Shown: positions 42,816-55,900, counted from the stretch's first letter. The stretch is DNA of 64,000 bases from Limnanthes douglasii subsp. nivea (GCA_036936605.1 JAUPFV010000002.1:202577273-202641272); one strand, 5' to 3'. The notes: generated from the sequence alone by a model not told the origin. A program made the numbers and translations.

Positions 42816-43387
42816 GCAGTAATGAAGATTATTCGATATCTCAAAGACACACCAGGAAGAGGCATAATTTTTAAGAAAAATAGACACCTTGATGTTGAAG
42901 TATTCACAGATGCTGATTGGGGAGGGAATCCTAACGACAAGCGATCAACTGTTGGCTACTTTACTCTTCTTGGAGGTAACTTGGTGACTTGGAGGAGTAA
43001 GAAATAGAAAGTAATATCACTGTCAAAGTGTTGAATCAGAATTTAGAGGAATCATTAAGGGGATTACCGAGATACTTTGTTTAAAAAAAGATAATGAAAG
43101 AAATCGGATCCCCCTTGAAGTGTCCAACTCAGTTAATGTGCGATAATAAAGTTGCAATTAAGATTTCAGAGAACTCGATACAGCACGATAGAACAAAGCT
43201 CGCTGAAATAGATAGGCACTTCATAAAAGAAAATATTGAAGATGAAACAGTCGAACTTCCGTTTGTTAGATCCGAAGACCAACTGGCAGACATCTTGACA
43301 AAAGCGGTTGCTTCAAGAACATTCGAATCAGTTTTATCCAAGTTGGGTATTGGTGATCCCACTACACAACTTGAGGGGGAGTGTTAG
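42808..43387 (+). pseudogene. Copia RNase H remnant, right part
   Basis: Continues the Copia frame after the hAT insertion: MEAVMKIIRYLKDTPGRGII, VEVFTDADWGGNPNDKRST, GYFTLLGGNLVTWRSKK, then a TAG (about 43005) and a frameshifted middle. 43094-43387 then gives the tail (MCDNKVAIKISENSIQHDRT, IDRHFIKE, EDQLADILTKA, LGI.DPTTQLEGEC). DADWGG and the DNK/ID.HFI blocks are typical Copia RNase H. The sequence GAGGGGGAGTGTTAG at the end combines the polypurine tract and the 3' LTR start. Confidence 0.87.
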
Positions 43388-43510
43388 AATATTCAGTGTA
43401 TTAAGTTTCTTTGTATAAGCCTCTAAATTCTCGATATATTGAGAGCCTTACTTGGGTTTGCATTATATATAAAAAAACAGTTCAATACAAAAAAGAACAT
43501 TTTCTAATAA
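43382..43510 (+). repeat. Copia 3' LTR (start clear, end uncertain)
   Basis: TGTTAGAATATTCAGTG directly after the GAGGGGGAG tract. A TGTTAGAATATTC-type start is usual for plant Copia LTRs, and a TATATAA box lies near 43467. The end may be at CTAATAACA (about 43510). No second copy was found to fix the border. Confidence 0.5.
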
Positions 43511-44300
43511 CACAAAACCCTAGCCGCCTACTTCTCTCTTTGTTATTTAACAAATTTTAAAAATATTTTCCAATCAAAATTATTAACAAAATCTTAAGTA
43601 AACTAATTAAATTGATAAAAACCAACGATATTCATGTGCCTAACAAACAGATATTAGACCTAACCGACACAAAAAATGATATTATTTTCTTCGATTTTTG
43701 ACTCACTAAAAACAGATCGAATTCTATAAAAATGTTGGTGCATGTTTAAGAAAAAGTTCTAGGTCCAAACAAACGGAACCATAACGCAAACTTTGACCTT
43801 TTGGATAGCATTTGCATGCTTCTCTGTCGTGATGCGGACAATGTCCTGTCTTGAGTTGATCAGATTTCAGTATTGCCGGTGCTTTTGAAACTTGGTTTAC
43901 ATTCTCTGAAGTGTAAATTGCTCCTGCAGTTTGTACTCTGTAGAGGTCTCTAACCTCACGTGTTATGGCGGAATAACGTATAGCACAACGGGCACACGTA
44001 TTAGGGTTATTAATTTTATATTATTTTCATAACGCATGTGATTTAAAAATAGTGACTATTATACATTTTTATATAATTTATATATTATAATTTCAAACTA
44101 GCGTAAACCTATTATAATTTTATTGTTATATTTTAATTATTATAATATAAATATTATAATTGTAGCATAATTAATCGGCGCACCTCGCATAACAAATATG
44201 GAACGTAACACTCTCACAAAAAAGTCAAGGAATTTGGTCAAAACCTAATTGATTTTTCACTCTTTCCGGTCTTTTCATTTAGACTTCAAGTTGCGTTTTC
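43511..44300. other. Non-coding AT-rich sequence
   Basis: No open frame or recognised motif. Confidence 0.45.
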
Positions 44301-44310
44301 CTCTCCATTC

Positions 44311-45242
44311 ATGATCCTATCAGAATCCATGTCAAACTTCGTCCGACTCGCCAAAATTGCAAAGAAAAGAACAATTGAATATCTCACCTCCATCTACCAG
44401 AATCTTGACAGTTCAAAAAACCAGGAGCTAGTCCCCGCTTTGGTTCTCTCTTTCCCCCTCTTTCTCAAAAGAACGACTCAAGAACTCAAGATGACTCTCC
44501 ACCTCAAGGTGTTTTAAAAAATCCAGCTTTTGAACAAGATTTATCGGTCTCAAGCCAATCTCTAGACCAAAGGTCACTCGACAAGTAAAAAAACTTTTTG
44601 GAGACTCATTAAAGAGCAAATACAAAAGATTCAAGTACTCAGGAGTCCAGATTCATGACAAAGAGGACTGCAATGCAATTTGCTTCCTCGAATCAGATAA
44701 GTCTCATATACTTTTCTCATTTAAAGTTACGATTGTTGCAAAATTTTCATTTTCAAAACCTAGTTTAGAACAACTATAAAAAAAAAATAGATAAATTTAA
44801 ATTTTATGGCTTAATTAGTGTCTCCCAATTTGATTATAGACACTTTTTCATGATAGAAGATGTATTAAAAATATGGAAGTCGAATGTCTCGTCCTTTGAT
44901 CAACATTCCTTTCATTTGTCAAAATGATACCCAATATTCAATACCAAGATTGAATCATCTATAACCCCAATGTGGTTCATACTCCAATCTTCCCCAATAT
45001 ATGTACAATTATGATACTATTGTACATATATCAAATTCCCGAGTGTCATAATCGGGCCAGATTAAACAATTGTAGGGCATGGTTGGAGATTGATGTCTCC
45101 AAACCATTGCCAAAGAAAATCTGAATTCAATTTGGTACAGACGATGGGTTTTGTCAGCATATTCACTATGGTGACAAACCCTCATACTGTACCAAATGTA
45201 ACCACTTAGGACATCATTTAAATGATTGTAATTTTTTTTAAT
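44311..45242 (+). pseudogene. LINE ORF1-type remnant (DUF4283 and zinc knuckle)
   Basis: Broken frames end in a recognisable module. VLKIWKSNVSSFDQHSF (about 44860-44915) and PMWFILQSSPIYVQL (about 44970-45010) correspond to the DUF4283 domain. IDVSKPLPKKI (about 45090-45120) and YCTKCNHLGHHLNDC (about 45187-45231) form the following CCHC-type zinc knuckle. Such proteins are ORF1-like products of plant L1-type LINEs and related domesticated or dispersed copies. Stops and frame changes throughout. The 68-codon frame at 44311 may be its diverged N-terminus. No reverse transcriptase follows. Confidence 0.6.
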
Positions 45243-45890
45243 AATCTCTTCATATTCTGTTCATCTAAATAACCAAGTTATGACAAAAAATGATAATAAT
45301 ATTCCAAATAAGAATTCAATTTGATTGCCAAAACAGAATTTTAAAATGTTATCAATAATTGTCTTATCTCCAATTCCCTCTAGGTAATATTCCAAATAAG
45401 AATTTAACTCTAGGTAATTCTCTTAACATAGAAAATATTACTCAAAAAGTAACCCGTAATCTAAAACATGTACCATGCTTGTACATGGTATAATAACATA
45501 TTTATGTATTTATATTAATTTTAGCTGATATAGATTACTCGTAAAATACATATTCTTTATATATTTATTTTCAAAATTTTGTTTACAATCATACTGAATT
45601 TAGTAGTTTTTTATCATTGTCATTTGTTTTATTTTTGGACTTATTGGTACTCATTGATGGAGAACAAATTAGAATAACTTTTATCCAAAAATTATTAATA
45701 TTTTAAAGACAAAATTTAGATCCCAAAACATTAACATATCAATGATGAAGTCGTTTACCTTTACGATAAAGGTGCATGACATTCATAACCTTATATTTGT
45801 TCCATCATCATGACAATTTATAAAACATCTTGGCTACGAATATAGTTAGTATATATTTTTTGTATTATAAAAAAATATGTTATGTGTTTA
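45243..45890. other. Non-coding AT-rich sequence
   Basis: No gene recognised. Possibly internal remains of the retroelement whose LTR lies to the right. Confidence 0.4.
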
Positions 45891-45895
45891 TGTTA

Positions 45896-46290
45896 AGACG
45901 GCTCTGATACAATGTTTGGTGTACTAATTGGATTCCTTATGAACATTTTTATGATAATAAGTACAAAAACACTGAGAATAACGAGGAGCAGAATGCGATT
46001 CATATGCCATAAAAACTACCAGAAAAACGTCGCTGATGAGAAAACAAAAAAGACTACACTGGAAATACGTCGGTTACGAGAGAGCAAATGTAGGTGTAAA
46101 ATGAGCATCACATACTAGCAAGATATTGTCCGTTTTAGGTCCGAAGGCCCACATTGATTTATCTTTGGTACACTCCCAAAAGGTCTCTATTAGTTGATGT
46201 GGGTTCACAGTTATATACACTATATTATTTTCAATCTAAGAAATGTGTGACTCTGGACCAAGTATAAATTAAGGTTTACTCTTCAACCGT
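45896..46290 (-). repeat. LTR-like sequence with tRNA-Met-type primer site, minus strand
   Basis: On the minus strand the sequence at 45912-45897 reads TTGTATCAGAGCCG, one mismatch from the TGGTATCAGAGC primer site used by many plant LTR elements. The LTR would end at CACCAAACA (45921-45913). Inside it, CGGACCTAAAACGGACAATA (minus strand, near 46145) is a motif I know from plant LTRs of this primer class. The outer border is not defined and no coding region remains. Confidence 0.5.
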
Positions 46291-47538
46291 TTCCAAGAAA
46301 TGTTATTTATTGAGACAAAACAATATGCTTGTTACAATGATCATATATTGTCTACAAGAATAAATTCCTCTATTTTTAAGTTCTTGAATAAATTAGATGA
46401 ATTCTTCTATTTTATTCCAAAAACACTCTTAGCTCAAAAACTAAGATCTTCCACCCATATACTAAGTTCTTCCCTTTAAACAAAACTCTATATCCTTCTC
46501 CATTATTCTTCCTCCGTCATCAATAATAATAAAACAACAAAATTTAAAATCGTCATTTTTAAAGAACGAAAATGAGCTATTATTCCTCTCAAGAACAAAA
46601 ACTTCATTTAATTCACTTTTACTTTTTAATTGATTTTTGGGAAGAATCTAAATTTAACTCATTATGTTGAAATTATGTATATGTAGTATTATAATCGATT
46701 AGGGAATGATATGATGGTATGGTTATGGTAATTTTATGTTAGATTTAGGTTTTTTTAGAATTTCAAAATATTTTTTCCATAAAAACAATAGCTCAAATTT
46801 ACTACAGCATTTGAGCACCAGCAATATAAATACTATGTACCGTTAGTGTTGTTGGTATTCACCGTCGTTATCAAAATCTAAATTTTTCACGTTTAAAAAG
46901 TACGGTGGTGTACTGCCAGATGCACTGCTGCAAACATAATTTTTTTGGTGCTGCTAGTGTCATTAAACCATACTAGCGGTATGGTTTCCATATACCGTCG
47001 CTACAATTAAACCAATACCATCAGTTATGCTGAATTTACTTGCATTATTTCGTACATTTTAACTAATTATTTTACGTTGAATTTACTTGCAGTAAAGAGA
47101 TTGGTTGGCAATCAAAAATCACAAAAATTACAGAGGAGACTCAAATGAAAAAAAGAGACTCAACATATAATTCACTCGATAAATAAAATTTCAAATATTT
47201 TATAACTATTTAAATAAGTAAGTTATTAAAATATAATAACAAAATAATTTATTAATTTATTATTCCTATAACTGATTTAATATAAATAACTATATGTAAA
47301 TTATCGCTTTTGAATTATCTAAACATCAAATCGACTCATATTTCTATTATAAATTCAAGTTTATAATATTTTATTTATAAAAATAAACATAAATCAATTT
47401 TAAATTATATTAAAACTTGATACTTTGACTCACTAAATGAATAGATTAGTCAACAAATGTATTTTTTACTAATTTAATGATTTATAAAATCAAATTATTT
47501 GAATTATATCTTTTTGTCCAAAATAAATAAATTAATCA
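46291..47538. other. Non-coding AT-rich sequence
   Basis: No coding potential. A region near 46800-47060 with repeated ACCGTYGYTA- and CATACTAGCGGTATGG-like short inverted motifs might be a decayed DNA element, but no borders could be set. Confidence 0.4.
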
Positions 47539-48206
47539 ATTAATTGAGGGTTTTATACCAATTAGGGTATAAAACTTTCACAATTTACCAATAAAACCGG
47601 CCTTAGATAGATTTTACCTACTCCAGCCAAAATAAGTCTTTATTTACTTATTAGTCCTAACTTAAATTCTAAATACAATTTTACCCTTTTATGACTTACT
47701 AAACAAAACCTGTTTTTGACAGTCTCTATTGGTCATTTTTTCGACCGATTTCAACGAGGACCGTGATCGCTTGTCGTTAATTTCGTCTCGGTTGGCCGTT
47801 CGCCTGATTCTCAGTTTTCAAAGGTATGTTTTACCTCTTTCTTACAATTCTGTTATCGCGGCATTAGTCGTGTGGCAGGCGCTGTTATCTTTTGAAACGA
47901 AGATCATACTCCTGTATGATAGGAAACAAGCTAGCTCCTACTAGACATATTCAGGCTCCAGTTCTTTTTATAGTCCTCTTTTTTGTTTAGATTTGGATTT
48001 ATTAATGCATCTTATAGCATTTTCAATTTTGCTTACAGTCTCCACTAGAAATTATGTAGATATGTTTACAAAACTGATCTTCATCCAAAATCAACCTGAA
48101 TGTATGTCATAAATGAAACTCAGGATATATATATTTGGATTATTTTGGGTACAACATGACAGTGCTTCTAACTACTAATATATCTTTATATTTTTTTGAA
48201 GGTACA

Positions 48207-50402
48207 ATGTCTACTGGTTTTATACATTTCAAGTATGGGAATGATGCCGCTGTTCGCTCTTTAAAATCGTTTCACAACTTAAACGATATTTACTATTATT
48301 TAGTTGATAAATGGACTTCTTTGAGTAGAGATATTATTATTATGAAGTATAGTATTGGACAGTTTATAGGTTGTTCATTGACTTATGACGAAGAGTTTGT
48401 TGATATGGTTACAATTTCCGAGCAAAGCGGTTCAGTTTATCTAGAAATCCAAGTTGAAGCTGTTAACGAAAACATTTTGGCCTATAGATCAGATTCTGTG
48501 GAAATTTACCGTAATATGAATACCATACTGTTAACTTCTTAAATGATACATCAGTAGAACTTGCTACCAAGTCATGGGCTAACGAAATTGAAAATGTAGG
48601 TCAAATCTTTAAAACGGGTTCGGTTTTTTAAAAGGTCTCTATCTAAATTTGCTATAGAACACAGGTTTAGATTTAAATACGAACGGAATAGTAAAGATCG
48701 TGTGTCTGCTTGCTGTTTTTTTAAGGAGAGTAAAAATTATGGTTGGAGAATCTATGCCGCTATTGATCATGGGACTAAGTTTATGGTTATTATGAAATTT
48801 GTCAAAGAGCATAGTTGTGGGGTTTTCTCTAAGAACGTTGCTAGTAAACATCTATCTAGTGATATTGTTGCTAAAAAAAATCTAAGTGAGGTAAAAAACA
48901 ATAATAAGATTGGTGCTAGTGCTATTAAAAGTATGTTAAAAACACGTCATGGATTAGAAGTTTCATATCGAGTTGCTTGGTGTGCTTTAGAAAAAGCAAG
49001 GGTTGAGGTATTTGGTGATAGTTCTTCTTCATACGGTTTGATCAAAGGATACTTTAGTGTTATGAAAGCTTTGGATCCCACAAGTGATTTTGTGCTTGAT
49101 TGTGAAGTAGAGACTAAGACGTTTAGGCGTTGTTTTGTTGTATTTGGTGCATGTATTAATGGGTTTTCAAGCTGTATGCCAGTGCTATACATAGATGGAA
49201 CTTTTTTCCATGGCAAACATAAAGGACATCTACTGTCTGCTATAGCCAAAGATGAAAACAAGGTAATATTTTTATGTTTCTTCTGTTTTATTTATGATTT
49301 GCAGGAATCTGTTTATTCCTGTTATTTTTTTATATACATATCTGTTTGTGTGTAGTAGTGTACTAAAACTTCTAATTCTTTTAGGTTTATTTCGAGTAGC
49401 ATTCGCTATTGTTGGATCTGAAGACTCGGTTAACTGGCTTTGGTTTTTATCATTGTTGTAGACGCATATTAGTGATCGAAAAATTACTTTCATATCTGAT
49501 CGCCATAAAGGTATCATTAGCTCCGTGAAGTCTGTTTTTCCAGATTCATGTCACTCATATTGTCTCTATCACATCGTTCTAAATTTAAAGAATTAGAGAT
49601 AGGATAGTTATCAAATTTCAAGCATGTGCATTTGCCCCTACAGAGCAGGAGTTTTTTCAACTGTATGGAAGCACTGTTAAAAATTGGGGGAAAGAATGTT
49701 TCCGACTTTTTAGATAATCTTTCTCCCGAAAATTATGCGAATGCATTTTGTAAAGGAAAAAGGTTCGGGTCTATTGCTTCAAGTGCTGTTGAGTCGTTTA
49801 ATGCGCAGATTATGCTTTATCGTGATCTTCCCATAATGGAATTGATCGATAAAATTCGGATTAAACTTATGGTTCAGCTGTCCAGTCGCTGTGTGGAATC
49901 TAGTAAATGGACTAGTGTTTTATGTCCTAAAATGGATAAGATGTATAGAGAGAATATTGAGAATGGACGGTCTTGGTTTTTCCATGCATCATCAGAATAT
50001 GTTTTTGAAGTACATTCGATGCCGAAAATGGTAGTTAATATTTTAGATTATACATGTTCATGTGGCTATTGGAAATCCGAATGTTTTCCTTGTGCGCATG
50101 CTTTAGCCGTCATAACAAAAACTCAAGAAAGTCCGTTTGATTTTGTGGAGAAGTACTTTTACTCGACATCATATAAAGCGTGTTATGCATTGTCCATCCA
50201 TCCATATTCTTCTTTTGGTCGAACTGCTCCTATAGGTGGTTCTCCGGCTGTTCAACCACCTATGTTGAAGAGGCAACCTGGTAGGCCAAAAAAGAAAAGG
50301 ATCCCGTCTAGAGGTGAACTTATTCTCAAGAAGATCAAATGCAGCAAGTGTAAAAGAATTGGAAACCACAACAAGAGGTCATGTCAGGAGCAACACATTT
50401 AA
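48207..50402 (+). pseudogene. mudrA-like MULE transposase
   Basis: Starts at ATG 48207 just after a likely leader acceptor (TTTTTTTGAAG). Order: N-terminal region to a stop at 48540. Then, in another frame, the MuDR DNA-binding region (KFAIEHRFRFKYERN, RVSACCFFKES, WRIYAAI), FVKEHSCG, and the MULE transposase domain with YIDGTFFHGKHKGHLL (about 49188-49235, first catalytic Asp). A 122-bp intron is likely (donor after GAAAACAAG at 49261, acceptor TTCTTTTAG at 49384). FAIVGSEDSVNWLWF and FISDRHKGIISSVKSVFP (second Asp at 49498-49500) follow. From 49626, a long open frame holds a SWIM zinc finger (CSCGYWKSECFPCAHA), an AT-hook-like RQPGRPKKKR and CSKCKRIGNHNKRSC. Stops at 49458-49460 and near 49590 break it. 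Confidence 0.85.
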
Positions 50403-51297
50403 GTATTACTTTGTCATTGACTTATCAGTATATTATATTAGCAAGGAGACTAATTTTCAAGAAGTTTTTGTTTTCATTGTTTGATAAATTACACATTTAA
50501 ATATTACTTTGTCATTGACTTATCAGTCTATTATATTAGTAAGGAGACTAATTTTCAAGAAGTTTTTGTTTTCATTGTTTCATAAATTTGTAATGATACA
50601 TATTTTCTTACTTCTAATATGATTGACTTTAGTTATTTTTTAAGAATATTGTTGTTTAGTTTTAATTTTTAATTTTTCTATATTAATATATCAGTTATGG
50701 TTAAACACATTACTGGACTTAATAACTGTCTTTCTTTTTCCTCATATATGTTTTCCTGGTAATTTCTTTCTTGTTAATTTTTATTCATGTCAAAATTGGG
50801 AATTGTTTTCTTTATTTATAAGTTATTTTATACCAATTATGTTTGATATATTTCTTATTTCTAAAATCTTTTGTTCCTGTTAATTTACTATGTTCATGTG
50901 GTTTATCTTCCAGTGATTTTACAAATAGACAATTAATTACTCACAAAAATAAACTTACTAACACAATTTAATTAAACCAATTTACAATACAAGTTTCTTC
51001 AATTAACACAAGAATAAAACCAATAAAGTTTTTTCACGTGAAACAATCACAATTAAACTTAAAAATCAAATTAAGATCTTCAATTTACAATACTACAAAC
51101 AACTGGATTAACATATTTTTACTTCAAACATTCACAAAAAACACAACATGTTTCTTCAAAGTAGTACTCCAAACAACTAGATTCACATATTTTTACTCCA
51201 AATATTCACAAAAAACACAAGAAAGTAGTACTACAAACAACTGCATTCATAATTTTTTACAAACAACTATATTCAGCATTCAATATCGTGTGAAATA

Positions 51298-51420
51298 TTT
51301 CGGCTCTTTGTTTGCAAGCTTAGTCTTCCTCGTATGATAAAGGTGGCTATCCGATGTTGTAGAAATATTTTACGTATGCACAAACCATTATCCCACAATC
51401 AACATAGCATACAGATTATC
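51298..51420 (-). pseudogene. Duplicated end of the Ulp1-like gene
   Basis: Second copy of the catalytic-Cys region on the minus strand (YVDCGIMVCAYVKYFYN, then a TAG stop within NIG*PPLSYEED). It is separated from the rest of the gene by the tandem duplication, so it is a dead copy. The copy at 53085-52993 lacks this early stop. Confidence 0.7.
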
Positions 51421-51465
51421 TTTATTGGTTCCTGTATGATTAATGCAATGATCAGGGTAGAATAA

Positions 51466-52032
51466 ATGGAATTGATCGATAGAATTCAGATTAAACTTAT
51501 GGTTCAGCTGTCCAATCGCCATGTGGAATCTAGTAAATGGACTAGTGTTTTATGTCCTAAAATGGATAAGATGTATAGAGAGAATATTGAGAATGGACGG
51601 TCTTGGTTTTTCCATGCATCATCAGAATATGTTTTTGAAGTACATTCGATGCCGAAAATGGTAGTTAATATTTTAGATTATACATGTTCATGTGGCCATT
51701 GGCAATCCGAATGTTTTCCTTGTGCGCATGCTTTAGCCGTTATAACAAAAACTCAAGAAAGTCTGTTTGATTTTGTGGAGAAGTACTTTTATTCGACATC
51801 ATATAAAGCATGTTATGCATTGTCCATCCATCCATATTCTTCTTTTGGTCGAACTGCTCCTATAGGTGGTTCTCCGGCTGTTCAACCACCTATGTTGAAA
51901 AGGCAACCCTATAGGCCAAAAAAGAAAAGGATCCCGTCTAGAGGTGAACTTATACTCAAGAAGATCAAATGCAGCAAGTGTAAAAGAGTTGGAAACCACA
52001 ACAAGAGGTCCTGTCAGGAGCAACACATTTAA
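51466..52032 (+). pseudogene. Duplicated C-terminal part of the MULE transposase
   Basis: A second copy of the last 188 codons of the transposase, including the SWIM finger (CSCGHWQSECFPCAHA), RQPYRPKKKR and the terminal CCHC-like motif. It differs from the first copy by a handful of substitutions (for example GRPKKK to YRPKKK in the AT-hook-like motif, and Y to H in the SWIM finger). It has no promoter or N-terminus of its own and arose with the tandem duplication. Confidence 0.88.
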
Positions 52033-52989
52033 GTATTGCTTTGTCATTGACTTATCAGTCTATTATATTAGTAAGGAGACTAATTTTCAAGAAGTTTTTG
52101 TTTTCATTGTTTGATAAATTACACATTTAAGTATTACTTTGTCATTGACTTATCAGTCTATTATATTAGTAAGGAGACTAATTTTCAAGAAGTTTTTGTT
52201 TTCATTGTTTGATAAATTTGTAATGATACATATTTTCTTACTTCTAATATGATTGACTTTAGTTATTTTTTAAGAATGTTGTTGTTTAGTTTTAATTTTT
52301 AATTTTTCTGTATTAATATATCAGTTATGGTTAAACACATTACTGGACTTAATAACTGTCTTTCTTTTTCCTGATATATTTTTTCCTGGTAATTTCTTTC
52401 TTGTTAATTTTTATTCATGTCAAAATTTAAGAATTGTTTTCTTTTTTTGTTTTTTATATGCTATTTTACCTTTTATGAGATGGGTAATTTATTTTCTTTA
52501 TTTATAAGTTATTTTATACCAATTATGTTTGATATATTTCTTATTTCTAAAATCTTTTGTTCCTGTTAATTTACTATGTTCATGTGGTTTATCTTCCAGT
52601 GATTTTACAAATAGATAATTAATTACACACAAAAATAAACTTACTAACACAATTTAATTAAACCAATTTACAATACAAGTTTCTTCAATTAACACAAGAA
52701 TAAAACCAATAAAGTTTTTTCAAGTGAAACAATCACAATTAAACTCAAAAATCAAATTAAGATCTTCAATTTACAATACTACAAACAACTGGATTAACAT
52801 ATTTTTACTTCAAACATTCACAAAAAACACAACATGTTTCTTCAAAGTAGTACTCCAAACAACTGGATTCACATATTTTTACTCCAAACATTCACAAAAA
52901 ACACAACAAAGTAGTACTCCAAACAACTGCATTCATAATTTTTTACAAACAACTATATTCATCATTCAATATCGTGTGAAATATTTCGG

Positions 52990-55900
52990 CTCTTTGTTTG
53001 CAAGCTTAGTCTTCCTCGTATGATGAAGGTGGGCATCTGATGTTGTAGAAATCTTTTATGTATGCACAAACCATTATCCCACAATCAACAGAGCATACAG
53101 ATTATCTTTATTGGTTCTTGTATGATAATCTATGCCAATTTCTCCATTCTAACTTGTAGAATAAAGATCAGGGTAAACATACAGATTATCTTTATTGGTT
53201 CCCGTATGATTGTTGCTTTATTCTAATTTGGTTCATCACTGACTAGATTTGTTACTCGAGAGTCCGCCTATAACTTACAGGCCAGAAAAATCAATAATTT
53301 ATTTCTTTGGTAGTCCACGGAAAGCATATATACATATAGATGTGTAGAAATAGATACAAAACTGAATCTCCTTACCTCTATGCCAATTTCTCCATTTGTG
53401 ATAATTTTGTGGAGCTGATCCACAATGACCCACGTTGAATCTTTTCTCCAGACAGTTGTGCTGTTTTTACGTATCAATTTCAATTCATTAAAAAATTATA
53501 TTTTTTATTTACGTAAATTAAATAACATGAAATGTTTAAATTGATTACCTGTTTTTATTTTTTTGGATAAGTGCGTTAAATTTACAGATATCTTCATCGG
53601 TTAGATATGAAGTCGGCTGTCCTTTTTCTTTTTTGATAGATTTGATCTTTTTTACTTTGGCGTCTTGAAAATCATCATCTGAGTCTTCAACACGTGTTGA
53701 TGCAGCCTCTTTTCCTTTTTTCTGTCTCTTTATGGGCGGGTATTCAAACTCAGGATCATTCTTCTTCCTCATTGGTGGGTTTTTTAAGAGTTTTTTTACC
53801 AAGGAAGAAGGTGAGATGTTTTTTTTCTCTTGCACATTTGTATCTTCCTATTGATACTAAAATTAGTTAGTAGTTTTTTAAATAAAATAACAGGAATAAG
53901 TTAAACCTTAATAACAGGAATAAGTTAACCTTAATAACAAGAATAAGTTAAACCTTAATAACAGGAATAAGTTAAACCTTTAATAACAGGACTAATTTAA
54001 ACCTTAATAACAGGAATAAGTTAATCCTTAATAACAAGAATAAGTTAGACCTTTAATAACAGGAATAATTTGTACATTTTTTTGCTCTCCTTTTTCAGCT
54101 GTCTGTTGAAGCTCTGTTTCTAGTTTTTTCACAGTATTTTCCAGCTCTTTTATCCTCTATTTTATTTTACAAGTTAGTGATTTTTTCACAAAATAACATG
54201 AATATTATTAAAAATTGGATAACATAATAATTATGAGAATACTATACCTTGTTAAACATTTATGTGACTTGGTGTAGTTCTTCAGTCACCTTGTTGATCC
54301 TTTCCTGCATATTAGTATACTCTGTCATTAACAGACATGTAATAAACTAATTTTTGGAAATCAAAAAGTTTTGCAGCATCTTTACGGACAACCTAAATGA
54401 ATAAGCTAAAATTTAACCATTCGTACTAATAACGAAAAAACATGTGTACAGTAACATCATAATTGCCACAAACTATCAAATTATGCATATGTTAAGTACC
54501 TACATTTGCATCACAATCAGCTGTGAGCCAACAATATAGTACATGTATAATTATTAAGGATCATAACTAGCAACTCATTTTAAATGCCTAGACAAAAGAA
54601 TCAGCAAAATAGACATTTGGGAGGAAGCTGAAAATAATTAAAACCCTTAATAATTATTCAATTAAATAGTACCTCTGCTTGTCTTAGGTTATGTTTTAGT
54701 TCTTCTTGCTCATGCAAGAGAACTGTGGTCTCGCTCCAATCATTATTTTCGTTTGCATCGCTTTCTTGTTGATTCTGTCTCTTTTTATCACTCTCTTCTT
54801 TTTTCTTTTTTTCTTCTTTTTCAACTTTCTCAATAGGTTGTTTTCCTTTTCTTTTCCCCATTTATGTAACACTCCTTGTTACACTTCTGGTTCTTACTCC
54901 ATAGTCTGGAGTTTCACCTCTGTCATTCTTTGTTTCTTCTTTATCATCTGCTTGCTCCTCTTCTTTTTCCTCACCTCCTTCTCCATCCTTCTTCTCACTT
55001 TCTTCATCATCTTCTTCTATCTCTTCTGCATCTTCTTCATCAGTTGACAAATACTCTCTGACCATCAGAGCCTCTTCTTCAGGTAGGATGTCTAGGTCAC
55101 CTTCAATAACCTAAACGTTGACAAACAACAGATTTTGTTAAAAAAAAAACCATTATAGTTTCTTAGAAATATTAAGTGTTTGAAAATATTTTACCTCTGA
55201 TGGTTCCACCTCCTGTATCAACTCCTTGACTTTGTCTTGGTGTCGGAAGCTAGTAGCTCCCTCCCATCTCAAGCACCGTGGAAAGTCCAGCTTCGGAATT
55301 CTGACTCTTGTGTACTCCAAGAAAAATGGCTGTAGAGAATATTTTTATAAAGTTAGTATGAATATTAGTATGAATAATCTTATTAATGTACTTTAAATTT
55401 TTAAAAATTTACTTACAATCAGAATTGACACACATCCTACAGTGTTTTGCTGATTTTGTCCCTTTTTCTTGTCGATGGAGTTCATCAACTTTTCTACAAT
55501 GAATTGCGCCCAGTCATACTTGTAGAGTACTTCGAATTTCAACTCAATGAACCTTGCTAGGCTTTCCGACACACTGTCACCAGATGTAGAAAACAATAAT
55601 GATACACAAAGGTACATTATTATCATTTTTGCTACATCTTTGATTGTCTCAACCTCGTCAAGCCTTGAACGATCTTCTATGGCATATTTTAGAATCTTCT
55701 TTGTTACGTTTTTAGCTTCTCTAAAGTATCTTGAGATGATGGTTGACTCGGTTCTTCTACATTCAACCTTATCGATCTTCTTTGTACCGCAATTTATTCC
55801 AAAAATCACCATAACATCATTTCTCATCAGCGACACGTCTATCCCACCAAATCTGAAGCTCTTCTTTTCTTTATCGTACATATTTATTATCTCCATTGTG

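Larger units (their letters stand above)
49835..53125. repeat. 1.63-kb tandem duplication inside the MULE
   Basis: Unit 1 is about 49835-51464 and unit 2 about 51465-53125, joined directly. The AATGGAATTGATCGAT start occurs at both 49835 and 51465. Both contain the end of the transposase frame, the shared AT-rich trailer and the end of the Ulp1-like gene. They are nearly identical in the coding part. Unit 2 has about 56 bp more near 52440-52500. Each unit also contains a smaller direct repeat of about 105 bp just after the transposase stop (50403-50590 and 52033-52215). Confidence 0.88.

Noticed and set aside
47729..47944. 71-codon frame upstream of the MULE transposase
   Set aside because: Starts before a likely leader intron donor (TCAAAG then GTATG), does not continue the transposase and matches nothing; treated as leader.
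54706..55061. Plus-strand Phe/Leu-rich frames that look like membrane proteins
   Set aside because: They are the complement of the Glu/Lys-rich linker of the Ulp1-like gene.
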